64,000 nt of DNA from Bedellia somnulentella (GCA_963576735.1 OY755177.1:8494001-8558000), one strand, 5' to 3'. Shown: positions 1 through 12,972, counted from the stretch's first letter. Translations and numbers: made by a program. Notes: a model not told the origin generated them from the letters alone.

Positions 1-2
1 AA

Positions 3-1503
3 TTACCAAAATGGATAGACCTTAGTAAGTTTCTTCAATCAAAATTTCGCACACTAGAACTTGTTAATTCGGGGAAAGCGATATTCAGTAAAACCAGAGA
101 ATTTGCAGTAAATATTTCAACTTCATCTCGAAACGATACAGGTTGTTCTATTTGCAACGAGGACCACACATTAGCTCGTTGCAAGGACTTTAGTAGCATG
201 TCACCGACGGAACGAAGTGAGTACATTGTAAAGAATAATCGATGTTTCAATTGTCTAGCGCCAGGACATTCTGCAAAGAGATGCCGATTGAGCATGTCCT
301 GTCGAATTTGCCACAGACGTCATCACACTTTAGTTCACCATACAGCGAAGACATCACTGTCAACCCAACCAAGCAACATTGAACCTTCAGACGATGTAGA
401 ACAAGAGGAAGAACCTGGAACTTCCGCTTCAAGTGTAGAATTAGCTACTCATTTCGCCACTAATAGCACAACTGCACTTTTAGCAACCGCTATTATCAAG
501 ATTAAGGATAAAAAGGGGTGTGTCACAAATCTGAGAGCTCTAATAGATAATGGATCACAAGCGACTTTAATTAGTGAGAGAGCTGCCCAGTCATTATGCC
601 TCAAGAAATTGCCAGTACAAGGAACTATTACCGGTGTTAACTCAACCAAAACCAACATAAAATATGCAACTGAAGTAGAACTCCTATCAAACCATGATCC
701 AAGATTCAACATCAATATGAGAGCTTATGTTATTCCAACGCAACTTACGAAACAATTACCATCAGAAGTCATAAATCTTAATTCACCATACCACACCACT
801 TGGCCTCATCTTCAAGGTCTTATTCTGGCAGATCCAAGTTTTAACCGGCCTGGTCGCGTCGATATGTTGCTGGGCGTCGAGGTATACGCTCAAATCATGA
901 AGTCAGAATTAGTTAAAGGTCCCCCAGGCACGCCATGTGCTCAACTAACTAGTCTGGGATGGATTTTATTTGGAGCTATACATCAAAATACAGAAAAAGA
1001 TAAGATCCAAGTGATGCATGCAAATTTAGAACTAGACAATATGTTGAAATCAATGTGGGAACAAACGAAAGACGAAGACAAGAAATATACAGCAGAAGAA
1101 AGGAAATGTGAACTTATATATGAAGCTACTACCGCGAGATCTACAGAAGGACGCTATATAGTAAGATTACCGAAGAAATCAGAAGTGCTTTTATCTACAG
1201 AAGGAGGAACTAGAGAAATAGCAATGAAAAGATTAATGCAATTAGAAAAAAGGTTTGAGAAGAATCATGATCTTCAGAGAGAATATTCAAAAGTTATACA
1301 AGAATATATTGAATTAGATCATATGGAAGAGGTCTCAATCAATGAAATAGAGCAACCATCTGTTTATTTACCGCATCATGCAGTTGTTAAGGAAGAGAAA
1401 GAAACAACCAAAGTACGCGTGGTTTTCAACGCATCTCAGAAAGGCTACAACAACGTGTCCTTGAATGATGAACTTTTGGTAGGACCCACTTTACAAGAAG
1501 ATA
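3..1503 (+). CDS. BEL/Pao retrotransposon gag C-terminus, protease and start of reverse transcriptase (5' part, interrupted)
   Basis: The frame is open from the left window edge, so the element starts outside; the ATG at 198 is internal. Three zinc-knuckle-like motifs follow one another: CSICNEDHTLARC before the 198 ATG, then CFNCLAPGHSAKRC, then CRICHRRHHTLVHH. These are typical of BEL/Pao Gag and would bind the element's RNA. An aspartic protease follows with the active-site motif LIDNGSQATLIS (Asp codon near 546). The start of the reverse transcriptase comes last (VRVVFNAS, then LNDELLVGP). At 1503 the frame is broken by an inserted Helitron; the apparent stop at 1578-1580 is Helitron sequence. 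The rest of pol resumes at 2393 in the matching frame. No other stop is seen, so this was a recent copy before the insertion. Family assignment is confident; activity is not implied. Confidence 0.88.
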
Positions 1504-1622
1504 TCTATACTTATAATAAATCTATAGAGAGGTCAATTCTGTACATGGAATATATTTTCAAAATAACTATCAGGGGGTGATTAGGGATCGATACTGATGC
1601 CAAAAATGCAATCAGTAAAATT

Positions 1623-1700
<78 letters not shown>

Positions 1701-2392
1701 GGTTTGTATGTTCCTTATGGAAACAAAAACTACTCGACGGATTTTAACGAAACTTGGTACAATTATTCTTCATACTCCTGGGCAGGTTTTTGTATACTTT
1801 CCAGCAGAATAGTAAAGGGGAATTTTGGGAAATTTTGGGAAAACGGGAGAAGTTACTCCATTTTTTAAGCTTCCCTCGCGTGTGCAGCCTTAATGGTCAA
1901 AGTTACATAGAAATCACGTATGACGGAAATATTCTACATAAAATTATCTAAAAAATATTCCGCAACAGTATATGTCTATCTTTTATGGTTGACTCACAAC
2001 AACACGTGTAACTCCTGATAGCTTAGCAGTTCGGCGCATTCTGATTATATTTGTTTTCTCTTACGTTTATAATACTCTCAATCACCCTTATTTCAAAAGT
2101 TAACATTATTACCTACTCAATAAAAAAAGAATCATAGAAATCGGTATAGAAACACCAAAATTAATAGTCCCAACATAATAGTCGCACGCGATCAAAACCA
2201 AATCCTTAGTAATTTACATATTACGTACTAGATGGCGCCAGTAGTTGCATCAATTAAAACCTAAAAATTAGCTTAATTTCGGAGATATTGATCTGAACCG
2301 ATCATAAAAGCGCTTTCAAAATCACAAAATTGAAGAAACCTCCAATATTTTTAAAACTATGCTACCCATGCGAAGCGGGGCCGATCCACTAG
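1504..2392 (+). mobile_element. Non-autonomous Helitron inserted in the Pao RT domain
   Basis: The element starts with TC (1504-1505, TCTATACTTATAAT) and ends with CTAG (2389-2392), preceded by the GC-rich segment GCGAAGCGGGGCCGATCC. It lies between an A (1503) and a T (2393). These are the hallmarks of Helitrons, which insert between A and T without duplicating the target. It is 889 bp, carries no Rep/helicase frame, and includes a TCTG microsatellite. The body (a segment ending in TGGGCAGGTTTT and the ACGGGAGAAGTTACTCC block) is of a kind common in lepidopteran genomes. Taking it out leaves the flanking pol frames in register, which supports both boundaries. Confidence 0.85.
1626..1700 (+). 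repeat. (GTCT)n microsatellite inside the Helitron
   Basis: About 19 tandem GTCT units lie within the Helitron body. Such runs are common inside this Helitron family and are likely length-polymorphic. Confidence 0.95.
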
Positions 2393-5235
2393 TTAGAAAT
2401 ATAATAATGCGGTGGAGAATGAAGAAAATTTGTTACGTGACTGATATACAGAAAATGTACAGACAAATTGAAGTCCATCGACAAGATCAAGATTTGCAAC
2501 GGATCCTGTGGCGCAACAACGTAGATCATCCTATCAAAGACTACAGAATGAAAAGAGTGACTTTTGGCACAGCCTCAGCACCATATTTAGCCGTAAAGAC
2601 ACTCCAGAAGGTATCCCAAGATGAAGGCAACCAGTTTCCAGACGCAACTAGAGTCATTCAAGAAGATTGCTATATGGATGACATTATGTCGGGTAACGAG
2701 ACAGTACAAGAAGCCATTAGAAACGCCAAAGAAGTCCAAACCATACTGAAAAGCGCAGGATTCATTCTACAAAAATGGTGTTCCAATAGCGCAGACTTTC
2801 TAGAACAATTCACTCAGGAAGAGAGAAGCGCCCATGTCAATCTTAATATAACACTGGATGGTACTATACGGGCTCTTGGTCTACAATGGAACATGGGCAA
2901 GGATATATTTCAATATGAACTCAATCTACCGGAACTGAATGAAATTATAACAAAAAGATCAATCTTAGCTGATATACAACGTCTCTTCGATCCTCTGGGC
3001 TGGCTAGCTCCATCCATTCTACAAGCAAAAATATTTATACAAGCCCTATGGTTGGAAGGTATAACCTGGGATGAAGAAGTAAATGAAGTAATTGCTACAA
3101 GGTGGAGAGAGTTAAGAAAAAGCTTTGAATTTTTACCTAAGTATGAAATCAGAAGATGGTTGAATACAAACCAGAGACATTTAGAAAATATAACTATCCA
3201 CGGATTTTGTGATGCTTCGGAACAGGGTTACGCAGCCGTTGCCTATCTTCGAGTGAAAACTGAAGATGGAGAAGTGAAAACAAACATAATAGCAGCGAAA
3301 ACTAGAGTTGCGCCCATCAAACCTCTTTCCTTACCTCGATTAGAGCTATGTGGAGCCGTCTTGCTTGCCAACCTTCTAAAGCAGATCCAGGAAGCTATGA
3401 GAATACCGAATAGTCAAATATATGCATGGACAGATTCTACAATAGTTCTTTCATGGTTGTTTGGGAACCCATTGAGATGGAATACCTATGTCAGAAACCG
3501 AGTTGTCGAGGTTTTAGATAACATCGGCAATAGCAATTGGTATCATGTTGTATCTCGTGAAAATCCAGCAGATGTCGCATCAAGAGGTGAATCACTAGAA
3601 ACCTTAATGGAGAATGTTATGTGGTGGCAGGGTCCAAAATGGCTACAAAATCATAATTTCAAGTACAGCCGGCCTGATAACTGTGTTACTAATCTGGAGC
3701 GAAGGCAAGACTTGAAAGTGAATACTACAATTACAACTGAATTGGAAGATAAATCGTTAGCCAAAAGATTTGAAGAATTCGATACACTTACAGAACTGTT
3801 AATCACTATAACACACTGCCGCAGATTCTTGAATTGGAAAAACAATAATGGACCTAAGCCTATAAATACCTATGAATTGAACGAAGCCCTCAAAACGTGT
3901 GTGAAAATGGCGCAAAGAGTTTTCACCGAAGAAATACAATACTTGAAAGAAAAAAGAAATTTAAGAAAAGATAATAGATTGAAATCATTACAACCGTACC
4001 TTGATCAAGATGATATCCTAAGAGTGGGCGGTAGACTTCGCCACTCTGTGTTACAAGAAGATGAGAAACATCCTATTATTCTAGATAGTGACCACGCACT
4101 TACCAAATTGATTGTAGATGAGGCTCATAAGAAGACATTACACGGTGGCTGTCAGATGATGCTAGGCTATTTAAGAACTAAATATTGGATTATGAAGGCA
4201 AGAAAAGTTGTGAAAAAAACTATACATAATTGTTTAGTCTGTGCGAAGCATGATGCGAGAAGTCGAGCTCAATTAATGGGTGATTTACCTAAAGTAAGAG
4301 TCACTCCAGCCAGAGCATTTCTTCATAGTGGAGTAGACTTTGCTGGTCCATATTCAATACTGATGTCACGTGGAAGAGGAGCAAAATCAACAAAAGCCTA
4401 CATCGCCTTGTTTGTGTGTATGAGCACCAAGGCTATTCACTTAGAGCTGGTAGGAGATTTAACATCAGAAGCATTTGTCGGAGCCTTTCGACGCTTTGTA
4501 GCTAGAAGAGGACGCTGTACAGATTTATGGAGTGATCAGGGCAGAAATTTTGTTGGAGCCAATCGTGAACTAACAGAATCATTCATAGAAATAAAGTCCA
4601 AATTTGAAAGTGATATCGCTCAGTTATTAGCTACTGATGGAACCCAATGGCATTTCGTTCCAGCTTATAGCCCACATATGGGTGGCCTCTGGGAAGCTGG
4701 GATCAAATCATTGAAGCATCATTTAAAAAGGATCCTAACTTCTCACGTTACATATGAAGAAATGACGACTTTATTATGTCAGATTGAAGCGTGTCTAAAC
4801 TCCAGACCTCTCTGTCCACTAGAAGATGCAGATTCTACAGATACGGAACCGTTGACACCCGGTCATTTTTTGATTGGTGAATCCACGCTCGTTGTGCCTA
4901 CCCTAGAATTGAAAGACGTAAAAACTAGTCACTTATCACGATGGCAGTACTTGCAAAAATTACTTACAAATTTTTGGAACCGTTGGCAAAACGAATATTT
5001 ATCAAGAATGCAACAGAGACCCAAGTGGCTAAAAAGGGTCCCAGAATTTGAAGTTGGCAATATTGTCCTCATCAAGTGTGACCACCTTCCGCCAGGAAAA
5101 TGGATGATGGGAAGAATAATGGAAAAACACCCGGGCACCGATGGGGTTACAAGAGTTTATAGTGTTTCTTATGGTGGGAGTGTAGTGAAAAGATCAGCTA
5201 ACAAACTATGTCCATTACCTATTAATATTTCTTAA
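2393..5235 (+). CDS. BEL/Pao retrotransposon pol: reverse transcriptase, RNase H, integrase (3' part)
   Basis: This continues the Pao polyprotein after the Helitron; an in-frame ATG at 2359 belongs to the Helitron. The reverse transcriptase catalytic box is YMDDIMSG (near 2671). An RNase H domain begins around HGFCDASEQGYAAVAYL (near 3200). The integrase has an H-H-C-C zinc-binding region (HKKTLHGG ... CLVCAKH, near 4125-4250) and a D,D,E core: GVDFAGP (near 4333), SDQGRNFVGA (near 4534) and GLWEAGIKS (near 4690). The frame ends with the usual BEL/Pao C-terminal region (GNIVLIKCDHLPPGKWMMGRI). The frame is intact over about 2.8 kb, so the Helitron is the only visible disabling lesion. There is no envelope gene. 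Confidence 0.9.
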
Positions 5236-5667
5236 GACTAGTATTAGATATATTTTAAACATAAATTTGGTGTTATGTAGGAATCTTAATTATAGAAGTT
5301 TTTTTCACTACTTAGTATAAAAAATATATATTCAAAAATTGCAACACTTGTTTGTCAGACTATAGTTATTCATTTTATAACATATCGTAATGCAATTTTT
5401 CAACTTACCTTAAAGAAATAAAATAAGTGTTTTGGAATTGAAGTAAAGCTTTTTAATTATTAATTATTCAAGTTATTCATACAAATTACCTAAGCCTGTG
5501 TTTAAATCTAATTTTGTAAGTTTATGTTACACAGCAGTTTCATGTTTAGATAAAAATGAAATTTAATTGGCTGGTGTATAACATGTCCGTTTCTCATTCA
5601 TTATTCAGTGCTTAGAATTAATTTACAATTGTTTAGAAAAGGACTAGAGGTCCTTTGGTGGCCGGCA

Positions 5668-5819
5668 TGTTTTGTATTATAAGGTAGTTAGAAATAATTA
5701 TGTCAACGTATTTTGAGAGTGTATTCGTTTTCAATATAAGGTTGGTTTGTTGCTTTAAAAATTCAGTCTTAGTCAATAAATCACACAAAAATCATATCCG
5801 TGTTTTAGTTGAACCGACA
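5668..5819 (+). repeat. Possible 3' LTR of the Pao element
   Basis: After the pol stop there is about 430 bp of A+T-rich untranslated sequence. A TGTTTTGTAT start follows a GC-rich run (GGTGGCCGGCA), with AATAAA near 5775 and a possible ...CCGACA end. The 5' LTR is outside the window, so the two ends cannot be compared; the boundaries and the short length of about 150 bp are guesses. Confidence 0.3.
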
Positions 5820-5835
5820 AGCAAAAAGGAACTTT

Positions 5836-5900
5836 ATCACCCAAACAAGGACAAAAGGACCGTCAAGCAGTGGACGACTATTGGCTGATGATGATGATAA
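5836..5900 (+). mobile_element. Relic of a LINE 3' end, probably RTE
   Basis: The stretch reads ...AGCAGTGGACGACTATTGG followed by CTGATGATGATGATAA. This resembles the 3' terminus and ATG-repeat tail of lepidopteran RTE LINEs. Only the tail is recognisable. Confidence 0.45.
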
Positions 5901-6360
5901 CCCTTTTTGAATGGTGTTTAGCGTACTGATTGATTTTAATAGTCCAAATACCGCCTATCCTACTTTACTTATATTCACTAATATTTTCATATACTCTCAG
6001 CTGATAGGGATATTTTCCCTCATCGCAAAAAAAGGTATTAACACAATAATGATAAACGATTTTTTTAATATTTTATTTGCAAAAAAAAATATTGTAAATT
6101 TATAATATTTTATGTTTGATACTAAAATTGTTGTTGTTTATTCTTTCGACCGCAGTGTTTATTCTTAAGATTGGTCTCCTGCAAGTTCTGGATCTTAATC
6201 CTTTGGGTTATTGCCTTAGTAATATATTGGAGGAGAAGGACTGTACATTTTTTTTCGAAATATCGAACCAACTTAAGCAGATTTATCAAAAATACGGGAA
6301 TACGGGCAGCTTAGACGTTTGAAAAAATATATGTAAAATCCTAAGGTGGTAATTTTGTAA
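5901..6360. other. No gene seen
   Basis: A+T-rich sequence with short chance reading frames and no recognised domain or repeat end. Confidence 0.6.
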
Positions 6361-6560
6361 TAGTATAATAATAATAAATATACGGACAAATTATACACGG
6401 ATCAAGTTAGCCCCAAACTGAGTCAGACTTGTAGTATGGGATACTAACTCAACGATAAATTTAATATTATATATTACACATATAAATAACACCCAAGACT
6501 AAAAAACAATCAATTATGCTCATCACATATATTTTGCTCTTAGCGGGGATCGAATATTAT
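6361..6560 (-). mobile_element. Decayed tRNA-derived SINE
   Basis: The block contains GTTAGCCCCAAACTGAGT, GGGATACTAACTCAACGATA, ACACCCAAGAC and finally AGCGGGGATCGAA. This is the order found in a common lepidopteran SINE read on the minus strand; the last piece is the reverse complement of a tRNA B box. The tRNA-like head is truncated. Identification is from the recalled family pattern. Confidence 0.55.
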
Positions 6561-7837
6561 ATTAAATATATATTATAATTTATATTCATAAAATTTATAG
6601 TCAAACGAAAATACTTATGGCATAAATGGGTAAACAAACTTAAATCAAGTATATTAGCTTACTATCTCTTATCAAAGCTAACAGAAACTGTTTTTATTGG
6701 CAATATTATCCCGCTCGAATGGCGTAAATCCCTCTAGTAAATTCGTGTCGTCAGTCTCGCCTTCCCTCGGAAGAAAACTGAAATACTGCTAAGTTAGCAA
6801 AACGTGAATCTTTTTAAAACAACTCAGGTATTAATTAGCTTTGTGTATTTTTTTTTGTTCTTTTTGTGTTGGCTAAATATTCTGAAAACACAAATAGACT
6901 TTATAATTAACTAGAGAAATGTTTAATTTAATTACATTACAAATTAAAACGTTTATAATAAAGTAAACACAAACCGCTCCGGGGAACAAATATGATGACC
7001 GATTTTATCCCATTTGCAGTGCTATTGCAGATTTGTCATCTATGAGACTGTATAAAAAGTTACAAGTTAATAATAAATAAAACTCACTGTCACTGTCTCA
7101 TAGATACATTATTATTAAGTAAATGATACAATTTTATTCTTTTATATTATTTTTTCGGACTTAATCTTAGCCTCAAAGACAATCCAAATAAGCTTAGTAA
7201 AAAAACGCAAATATTTTTTATAACGACATTAAGAGATCTGCTGTTGAGTCTTACGGTACAAAATTTATCAAATAAATTTACGAAAAGAGGAAATAATGGA
7301 TTGACTTCGCTGCAAAGTACAATTTAGAAAACGATTTCGACTGCAGAGCACAGTCAGAACGACTAAGGAAAATTTAAATTCTCTCAGATTTTTCATCGTT
7401 CTTAAAAAAAACTCAAAACTCAAACGTTCATGCCGTATATTCCCGAAGGGGTTGGCAGAAGTATTTAATGTTCTCTCTCTAATAAATTTATAACCTTTGC
7501 TAAATGTTATTAAGTTTTATTTATGTTTCCTCTAGACTTAATAAATGTTTGATATATTGTATAATGACAGAAAAAGCTAGTTTGAAACATTAAAAAAACA
7601 CCACCCAAAGTTAACTCAAACTGTTTTGTTGAAATTCTTAATAGCAGAATATTTAAAACTACTAAATTATGATAATACTTTGTACTGGGATAGACTGCAA
7701 AGAAACTTATTAAATATTTATCAGTCTTAATGCTTGTTGTCAAGCAGGTAGTGTTTATTCAAGTGACTGAAATGATTTACATATTCATTATTCTTTAATA
7801 GATGTATTTTGCATAGTTATAAAATTCATACAGAAGC
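6561..7837. other. No gene; one short SINE fragment
   Basis: A+T-rich non-coding sequence. Around 7421-7475 the words CGTTCATGCCGTATATTCCCG and GAAGGGGTTGGCAGA match the tail of the SINE family bounded at 18622-18998. Nothing else is recognised, and the short frames here have no protein signature. Confidence 0.6.
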
Positions 7838-7935
7838 TCACGCCATAAGTACCTATTGGGATAAACAGGGACTAAGGATCACCATTTAGTACGATCCTGG
7901 CAATACTCTCGAGCTTTTAATACATGTCCTTTTGT
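7838..7935 (-). mobile_element. LINE 3'-end relic (same family as 52037-52756)
   Basis: Read on the minus strand it gives a C-terminus ending AREYCQDRTKW, followed by a tail with the 'actatgg/cccaataggtac' order. This closely resembles REVCQDRTKWRLIVSAYP, the end of the frame at 52076-52747. It is a short 5'-truncated copy. Confidence 0.6.
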
Positions 7936-8145
7936 TCTTATTGTACCTGTAAGTTTATGTTCATTGAATAATTGTCTAAATAGGAGTAAGTTATATGCAA
8001 TTAAATAATAATTAACTAGATCAATCTTACTGAAATGATTTGGTGTAAGCAGCTTCAAAGAAAGTGCCTTACTATATATTTCATTGTCAAAAGCTTTTGA
8101 ATAATAATAACTGGTCAACAAAATTTTAACTTTGTCGTGCCACAC

Positions 8146-8675
8146 GGACTTTTTTGATAGTTTTTACTTTAATTGGTGATTGTAAGAAAAAATAAACAGT
8201 TAAAAAAAATGCTAGACAAGGATTTTATTCTATTGAGTAATTTAAAATATTAAGAATTCGACATTGCTGTCGTAGTACTAGTTATGAGTATTACCGTATC
8301 ACAATAAATATGAGGCTAGACATATGACAACTGTTATTTAATAATAAGGGTAGACAGATAAAACAAAATTAGCTATCAAAGTTCGTGTGGCAAAACCAGT
8401 GTTGACCAGTAAATAATAATAATTAAAATTTATAATTATAATTATTATAATTTGTGACAGCAGGAAATTTGTCTGGTCAGTTAATATAAATGGTATAAAC
8501 ATTTAAAGATAAACAACTCATGAATATTACTAAAACAATTTCTAACCCAAGAAAACAAACAATTTCTAACCCAAGAAAATAATTGTGATATTTAAATACA
8601 TTCAAATCTTAAGAACAACCAGCGTTATAATTGATTTTGTTCTTGTTTATTTACTTTTATATATACATACATTTT
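8146..8675. other. No gene seen
   Basis: A+T-rich sequence with a short direct duplication of the phrase ACAATTTCTAACCCAAGAAAA near 8537-8580. No coding signal. Confidence 0.55.
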
Positions 8676-8925
8676 GCTGGTAGTGTCGGCTTAGAATAGC
8701 ACTACCCCATTTCTTCCGGCGGGTGTACGTAAGAGGCGACTAACGGTATAGGGGCTTTTAAGGGATTTTTTAGGCGATACGGTTGGAGACCTATCATCAA
8801 TAACCTTTATTTTACTATCTTTTCCCCACTCAACTTTCCAAAAGTGGCTGAGGAACTTTAATTCTTTAGCTCTGGCTACCCCTTCTAGGGATTTATAGCC
8901 GTGAGTATATGTATGTATGTATGTA
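8676..8925 (+). mobile_element. Dispersed SINE-like repeat S1
   Basis: A full-length-looking copy of the most abundant repeat in the window. It starts TAGTGTCGGCTTAGAATAGC, has GGCGACTAACGGTATAGGGG, GGTTGGAGACC and CCAAAAGTGGCTGAGGAA, and ends GGGATTTATAGCCGTGAG plus an (ATGT)n tail. No coding frame. The copy at 23019-23270 defines the true ends. Confidence 0.85.
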
Positions 8926-9883
8926 CATATAAAAAAAATACTGTTGCGTTCAACGTCGAGGCTCGTGTTTTTGGGCTTCGAAACAAAATTAGGATTTTTT
9001 CTCGAGATTTATATAAATGTGAAGATAAAGACCGATGTTTTAAGTCATTTGATTTCATCATGACTAACTATCACCATTTATTTTTAAGTTAATTATGTCT
9101 TCGGGACTCATGAACAAAATTACTACCCAACAATTTTGCCAACTTGACAGCCGCTCCAGAAGTCACCAATTCCTTTTTTTTCTTCACTGCTCCGTATTAA
9201 GAATATTGCGACTATTTTTTTCTTTTTAAAGTAAATTTAAATGTTATAATTTACTAGGGGAACTAAAATATGATACCGATTCATTCATCTATAATTATAG
9301 ATATCACTCTTAGACGCCAGTTATTTTTTAAATCTTTAAATTCTTATCCCGAGACCGTCATAAAATGATGCCTCGATTATGGACATTATTTTATTCCCAT
9401 TTTAATGTATTTTCACCGATTACTCGAAGACGCCTGGACCGATACGGTTTTTTTTATCCGTTTCTTCATTACTCTTGCAATCAATTCCTTTGCATATAAG
9501 TTACAGACAACACCCTGGTACGCTAATATATTATGGAACTTTTTTGCTTCTTGACATGCCCTTTACCACCGCACACACACACATCACAAACACTGCTCTA
9601 CACCTACTTTTTGTACTTTGTGCTGTTACAAGTGCTTAACTGAAAAAGGAAGAACATTTTGAGGATACTACTGAAGAACTGTTTTTGGAACGCTTTATTT
9701 TTATTGCATTTTTATTAATGTGTGATTTGGATAAAGATACTTTGAGGATGTTATGAGATTATAAATGTTTTTTTACAAGAATTATGCTCGTAGTTGCAAA
9801 AACTTCGAGACCAAAATACTTCAACGTCGGGGAAAATTGTGGCAGCAGCCTAATAAGCCATGTAATGAGTGACATTCAGCTGA
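8926..9883. other. No gene seen; left flank of duplication copy A
   Basis: A+T-rich sequence without recognised protein or repeat ends. Similarity to the second duplication copy begins only at about 9884. Confidence 0.5.
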
Positions 9884-10925
9884 AGTGTAAGCCAATTTGT
9901 TTCCATTTACACAATAAATTAGGATTTTGATTAAAAACCATCAGAACTCTAAGGTCTGATTATCTGATTGTGGTTAGTCGTGCTGGTGAATCAGTTTATC
10001 ATGATTTAAGTAACCTCTACCCCGTACCCATGAACAGTCTTAGTAAAATGCTTTTAAAGTGTTTAGAACGCACCGGTAGCGTTACAACCTAACGATTTAA
10101 ATTTCTGTATACTGTGAAGTTGCGTATTTGGGTTACAATTGATAACGTAGGAGCCATCGAAATTATACGTAAAATCGAATAATACACTTTAACAATAATA
10201 TATATTTTTATTAACTGTCGCATTAAAAATCATAAACGATGAGAGTTACTGCTTAAATAAAGAACACTTAGAGAATAAATTATGCATGCAAAATACAGAT
10301 GTCATTCACCATTATGACATAAAAAGAACTTAAGTTCGAAAATTAACTATCACACTTTTTAAACTATAAATACTTATCTTAAATACCTATCTTAAACTTA
10401 TATGAGTTTTGATTTAAACATTAAATTACAATTTATTTACACTTAGTAAGCTTTTACGAATTAGTTACTATCATCATATACATCATACCATCATATACTA
10501 ACTAGTTGTATCATTATATATAAACTCAAGGACCCATTTTCCACCATATATAGTTACTGTAGTTGTTTGATATCATACCGGATCAAATCTCTAAGATAAA
10601 AACATAAAAAATCGTACACTTTAATAAATAACTATTAAAATAATATTATACAGTTATACGAAATAAATTAAAAAGATATCAAAGTAGGCCTAAAAACTAT
10701 TCCTGCTACTACCTACTACTATTACAAACTAAACACAAAATTATCATCAATGAAGTTTAAGCACTAATTTACATAAGGTTTACTTAATTCAAATGTAGAA
10801 TAATCAGATCAGCGAATAGTTAATCAGCCTTTGGAAGAGTAATAATATCATATTGTACTAATTAATCTTGAATAAGATAATAAAGCCGACGTGACAGCGT
10901 TTCACAATTCACTTATTTACCTTTC

Positions 10926-11123
10926 GTGTAGTCTCAGTTTAGAATAGCACAGACCTATTTTTCTCAAGGGTGTTGTAAGAGGCAATAAGGTAAAGGAAAT
11001 TTTGAGGTAAATATTGGCACTTTGGCTGTAGACTCAAGACTAATACCCTTTATTTTACTATCTTTTTACCGTTTATTTTCCTAAAGTGGCTGAGGAATTT
11101 ATAATTCCAGAGCAAATACGCTT
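10926..11123 (+). mobile_element. Old S1 copy shared by both duplication copies
   Basis: A diverged S1 element (TAGAATAGCACAGACC, AAAGTGGCTGAGGAATT). The same copy sits at the same place in the duplicate (48901-49098), so it was inserted before the duplication. Confidence 0.7.
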
Positions 11124-11224
11124 TTTTAAAATTAAAGTTGTGATTAAATGTGTATGTTAGATTAATGACATTAATCTTTTGCATCCTATAATAGTTGATT
11201 TGTCTTTAATATATTTGGGATTTT

Positions 11225-11530
11225 ATATCCATACATATACTTAAGCTATTAGTTCCCATTAGGTTGGGAAGAGACCATCGATAGTTACTTTTTACAATAC
11301 TGGAAAGCCTCGAGTTTAATTTACAATTTTGGCCTTTTTACTCTTCATCCTTTGCATGCCTGTCTTTTGAACACAATTTCTGTTGGACGCAGATGTGTCA
11401 TTCAAGGTCATCCTCTTCTCGACTTCACCGTCTACATTGGCACAGTAGTCTTCCATCAATAGACTTTTATCCATTCTCTCTAAGTGCCCAAACTATTTTA
11501 ACATCCGTTTTTTCATATCTTTTGTAACAA
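11225..11530 (-). mobile_element. LINE C-terminal relic, minus strand
   Basis: On the minus strand this decayed block follows the same order as the LINE at 52037-52756: tail, REV..QDR-like end, the GRPRR-like motif and the W-GH-ER motif region. Frames are broken. Confidence 0.6.
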
Positions 11531-11765
11531 TATAATATTTCGCATCGCACAGATTAAATTCTCCGAATCGTATCAAACATTAAAAGGTTATTATGTTTTT
11601 AACACTTCTGCAAAATGCTTATCGCGCGCTAGTCAATACTCAATGGATAGTTTCCAATAAATAAGGTTTGAATCAAATGATTTATTCTCCCAAGTGTAAT
11701 AATTTACTGTAATGGCCTGGAAAATTATTCGTGTTACAAATCAAAAAGATAATTATTTTGTGGCA

Positions 11766-11893
11766 TACATACATATACTCACGGCTATAAATCCCTAGAA
11801 GTGGTAGCCAGAGCTTCAAAATAAGAAATTCTGAGGAAGATTGCCACAAAAACTTTACAATCTCTTCCCCACTCAACTTCCAAAAGTGGCTGA
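11766..11893 (-). mobile_element. Partial S1 copy, minus strand
   Basis: Contains the S1 3' half in reverse: CATACATACATATACTCACG, GCTATAAATCCCTAGAA and CCACTCAACTTCCAAAAGTG. The duplicate copy retains a part at about 49190-49262. Confidence 0.7.
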
Positions 11894-12493
11894 TTTATTT
11901 AAAATTGTGTTATTCTGGCTGCCTTTTAAGTATATGATGTGCAAATATTTTTAAAATCAACGCCATGTTTTTATTAATGCAAGTATTACATGGCATGGAA
12001 CAAAAAGTACGGTAGCAAGAGTGATCGTATGGTGTAATAGTGAAAGGGTGACTTAGCTTATCTTACTGCATGTTCAATTGGTACCATTCTCTGTGTACCA
12101 CGTGTTATAGCAATTTTACGTGGGATATCGTGGAATTGGTATTGTTTCCATTTTAATTTTATGACTTTAGACTAGAAAAGTGTTTGATCATTCCGTTGAA
12201 CATATTAAAAAAAACAAAATTTAAATGAACATAATGCAATACGATAGACAACTTTTCGAGTTCATCGATTACCAATTAGTATATAAGTAATAACTTAATG
12301 CTGGGCTTAAATTATCCAAGTGACGTCGAAAACAGTGATTGATAATTATTTTGAATGACATTGGTATATGACAATCAAAATTGACTAACTTGTAACTGAT
12401 GGACGTGAACTCATATCAATAAACCCGACATAAAAGGCGAAGATGCGATAGAAAAATGACCGTGTCACTTACAACTTTGTAGTTTGCAGCTAC

Positions 12494-12504
12494 AGACTCA
12501 ATTT
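12494..12504 (+). other. Empty target site for a LINE insertion found in copy B
   Basis: AGACTCAATTT occurs once here. At the paralogous place in copy B it occurs twice (52026-52036 and 52757-52767), flanking a 720 bp LINE fragment. This is the pre-insertion allele. Confidence 0.85.
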
Positions 12505-12959
12505 CTTATAAAATATCTCGTTTCGCGGTGAAACGTGTGTCGCATATATTCTCAGGTGTTCGGAATGCATATTACGTGAGTGCTACGTTTTTGCATGTCA
12601 CGCCATTTTGCATAAGGTTTAGCGGTAAAGAGGTTGGCAAATAACTTCTATCGCTCACGCAGACTAGAAATAGGTCCCTTTCAATTTTAGTCATACTTTA
12701 AATTCACTGTGAATACAATCATACTGACGATGATTCATTCAAAATGTGTTGGTAAATGTTGGAACAAGCTATTTTTAAGCTTAGTATGAACTTGAAATAA
12801 CTTACCTTTTGGGTAAAAACAATGTTTCTAAATATTAATCATACAATTTAGAACCAACATCACTAACATCTTATGAGCCTAATAACTTTAATTATATATC
12901 GTACATATATTTAACATATTTGGTCCGCTTATAACTATTAAGAAACTTATGATATAAAC

Positions 12960-12972
12960 AAAAACGGAACCT
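12960..12972 (+). other. Empty target site for the SINE array found in copy B
   Basis: AAAAACGGAACCT is present once here. In copy B its near-twin AAAAACGAAACCT appears on both sides of the 1.07 kb tRNA-headed SINE array (53731-53743 and 54811-54823). Confidence 0.85.

Noticed and set aside
1597..1812. 71-codon frame with a Ser-Val-Cys-Leu repeat
   Set aside because: It is a translation of the TCTG microsatellite inside the Helitron.
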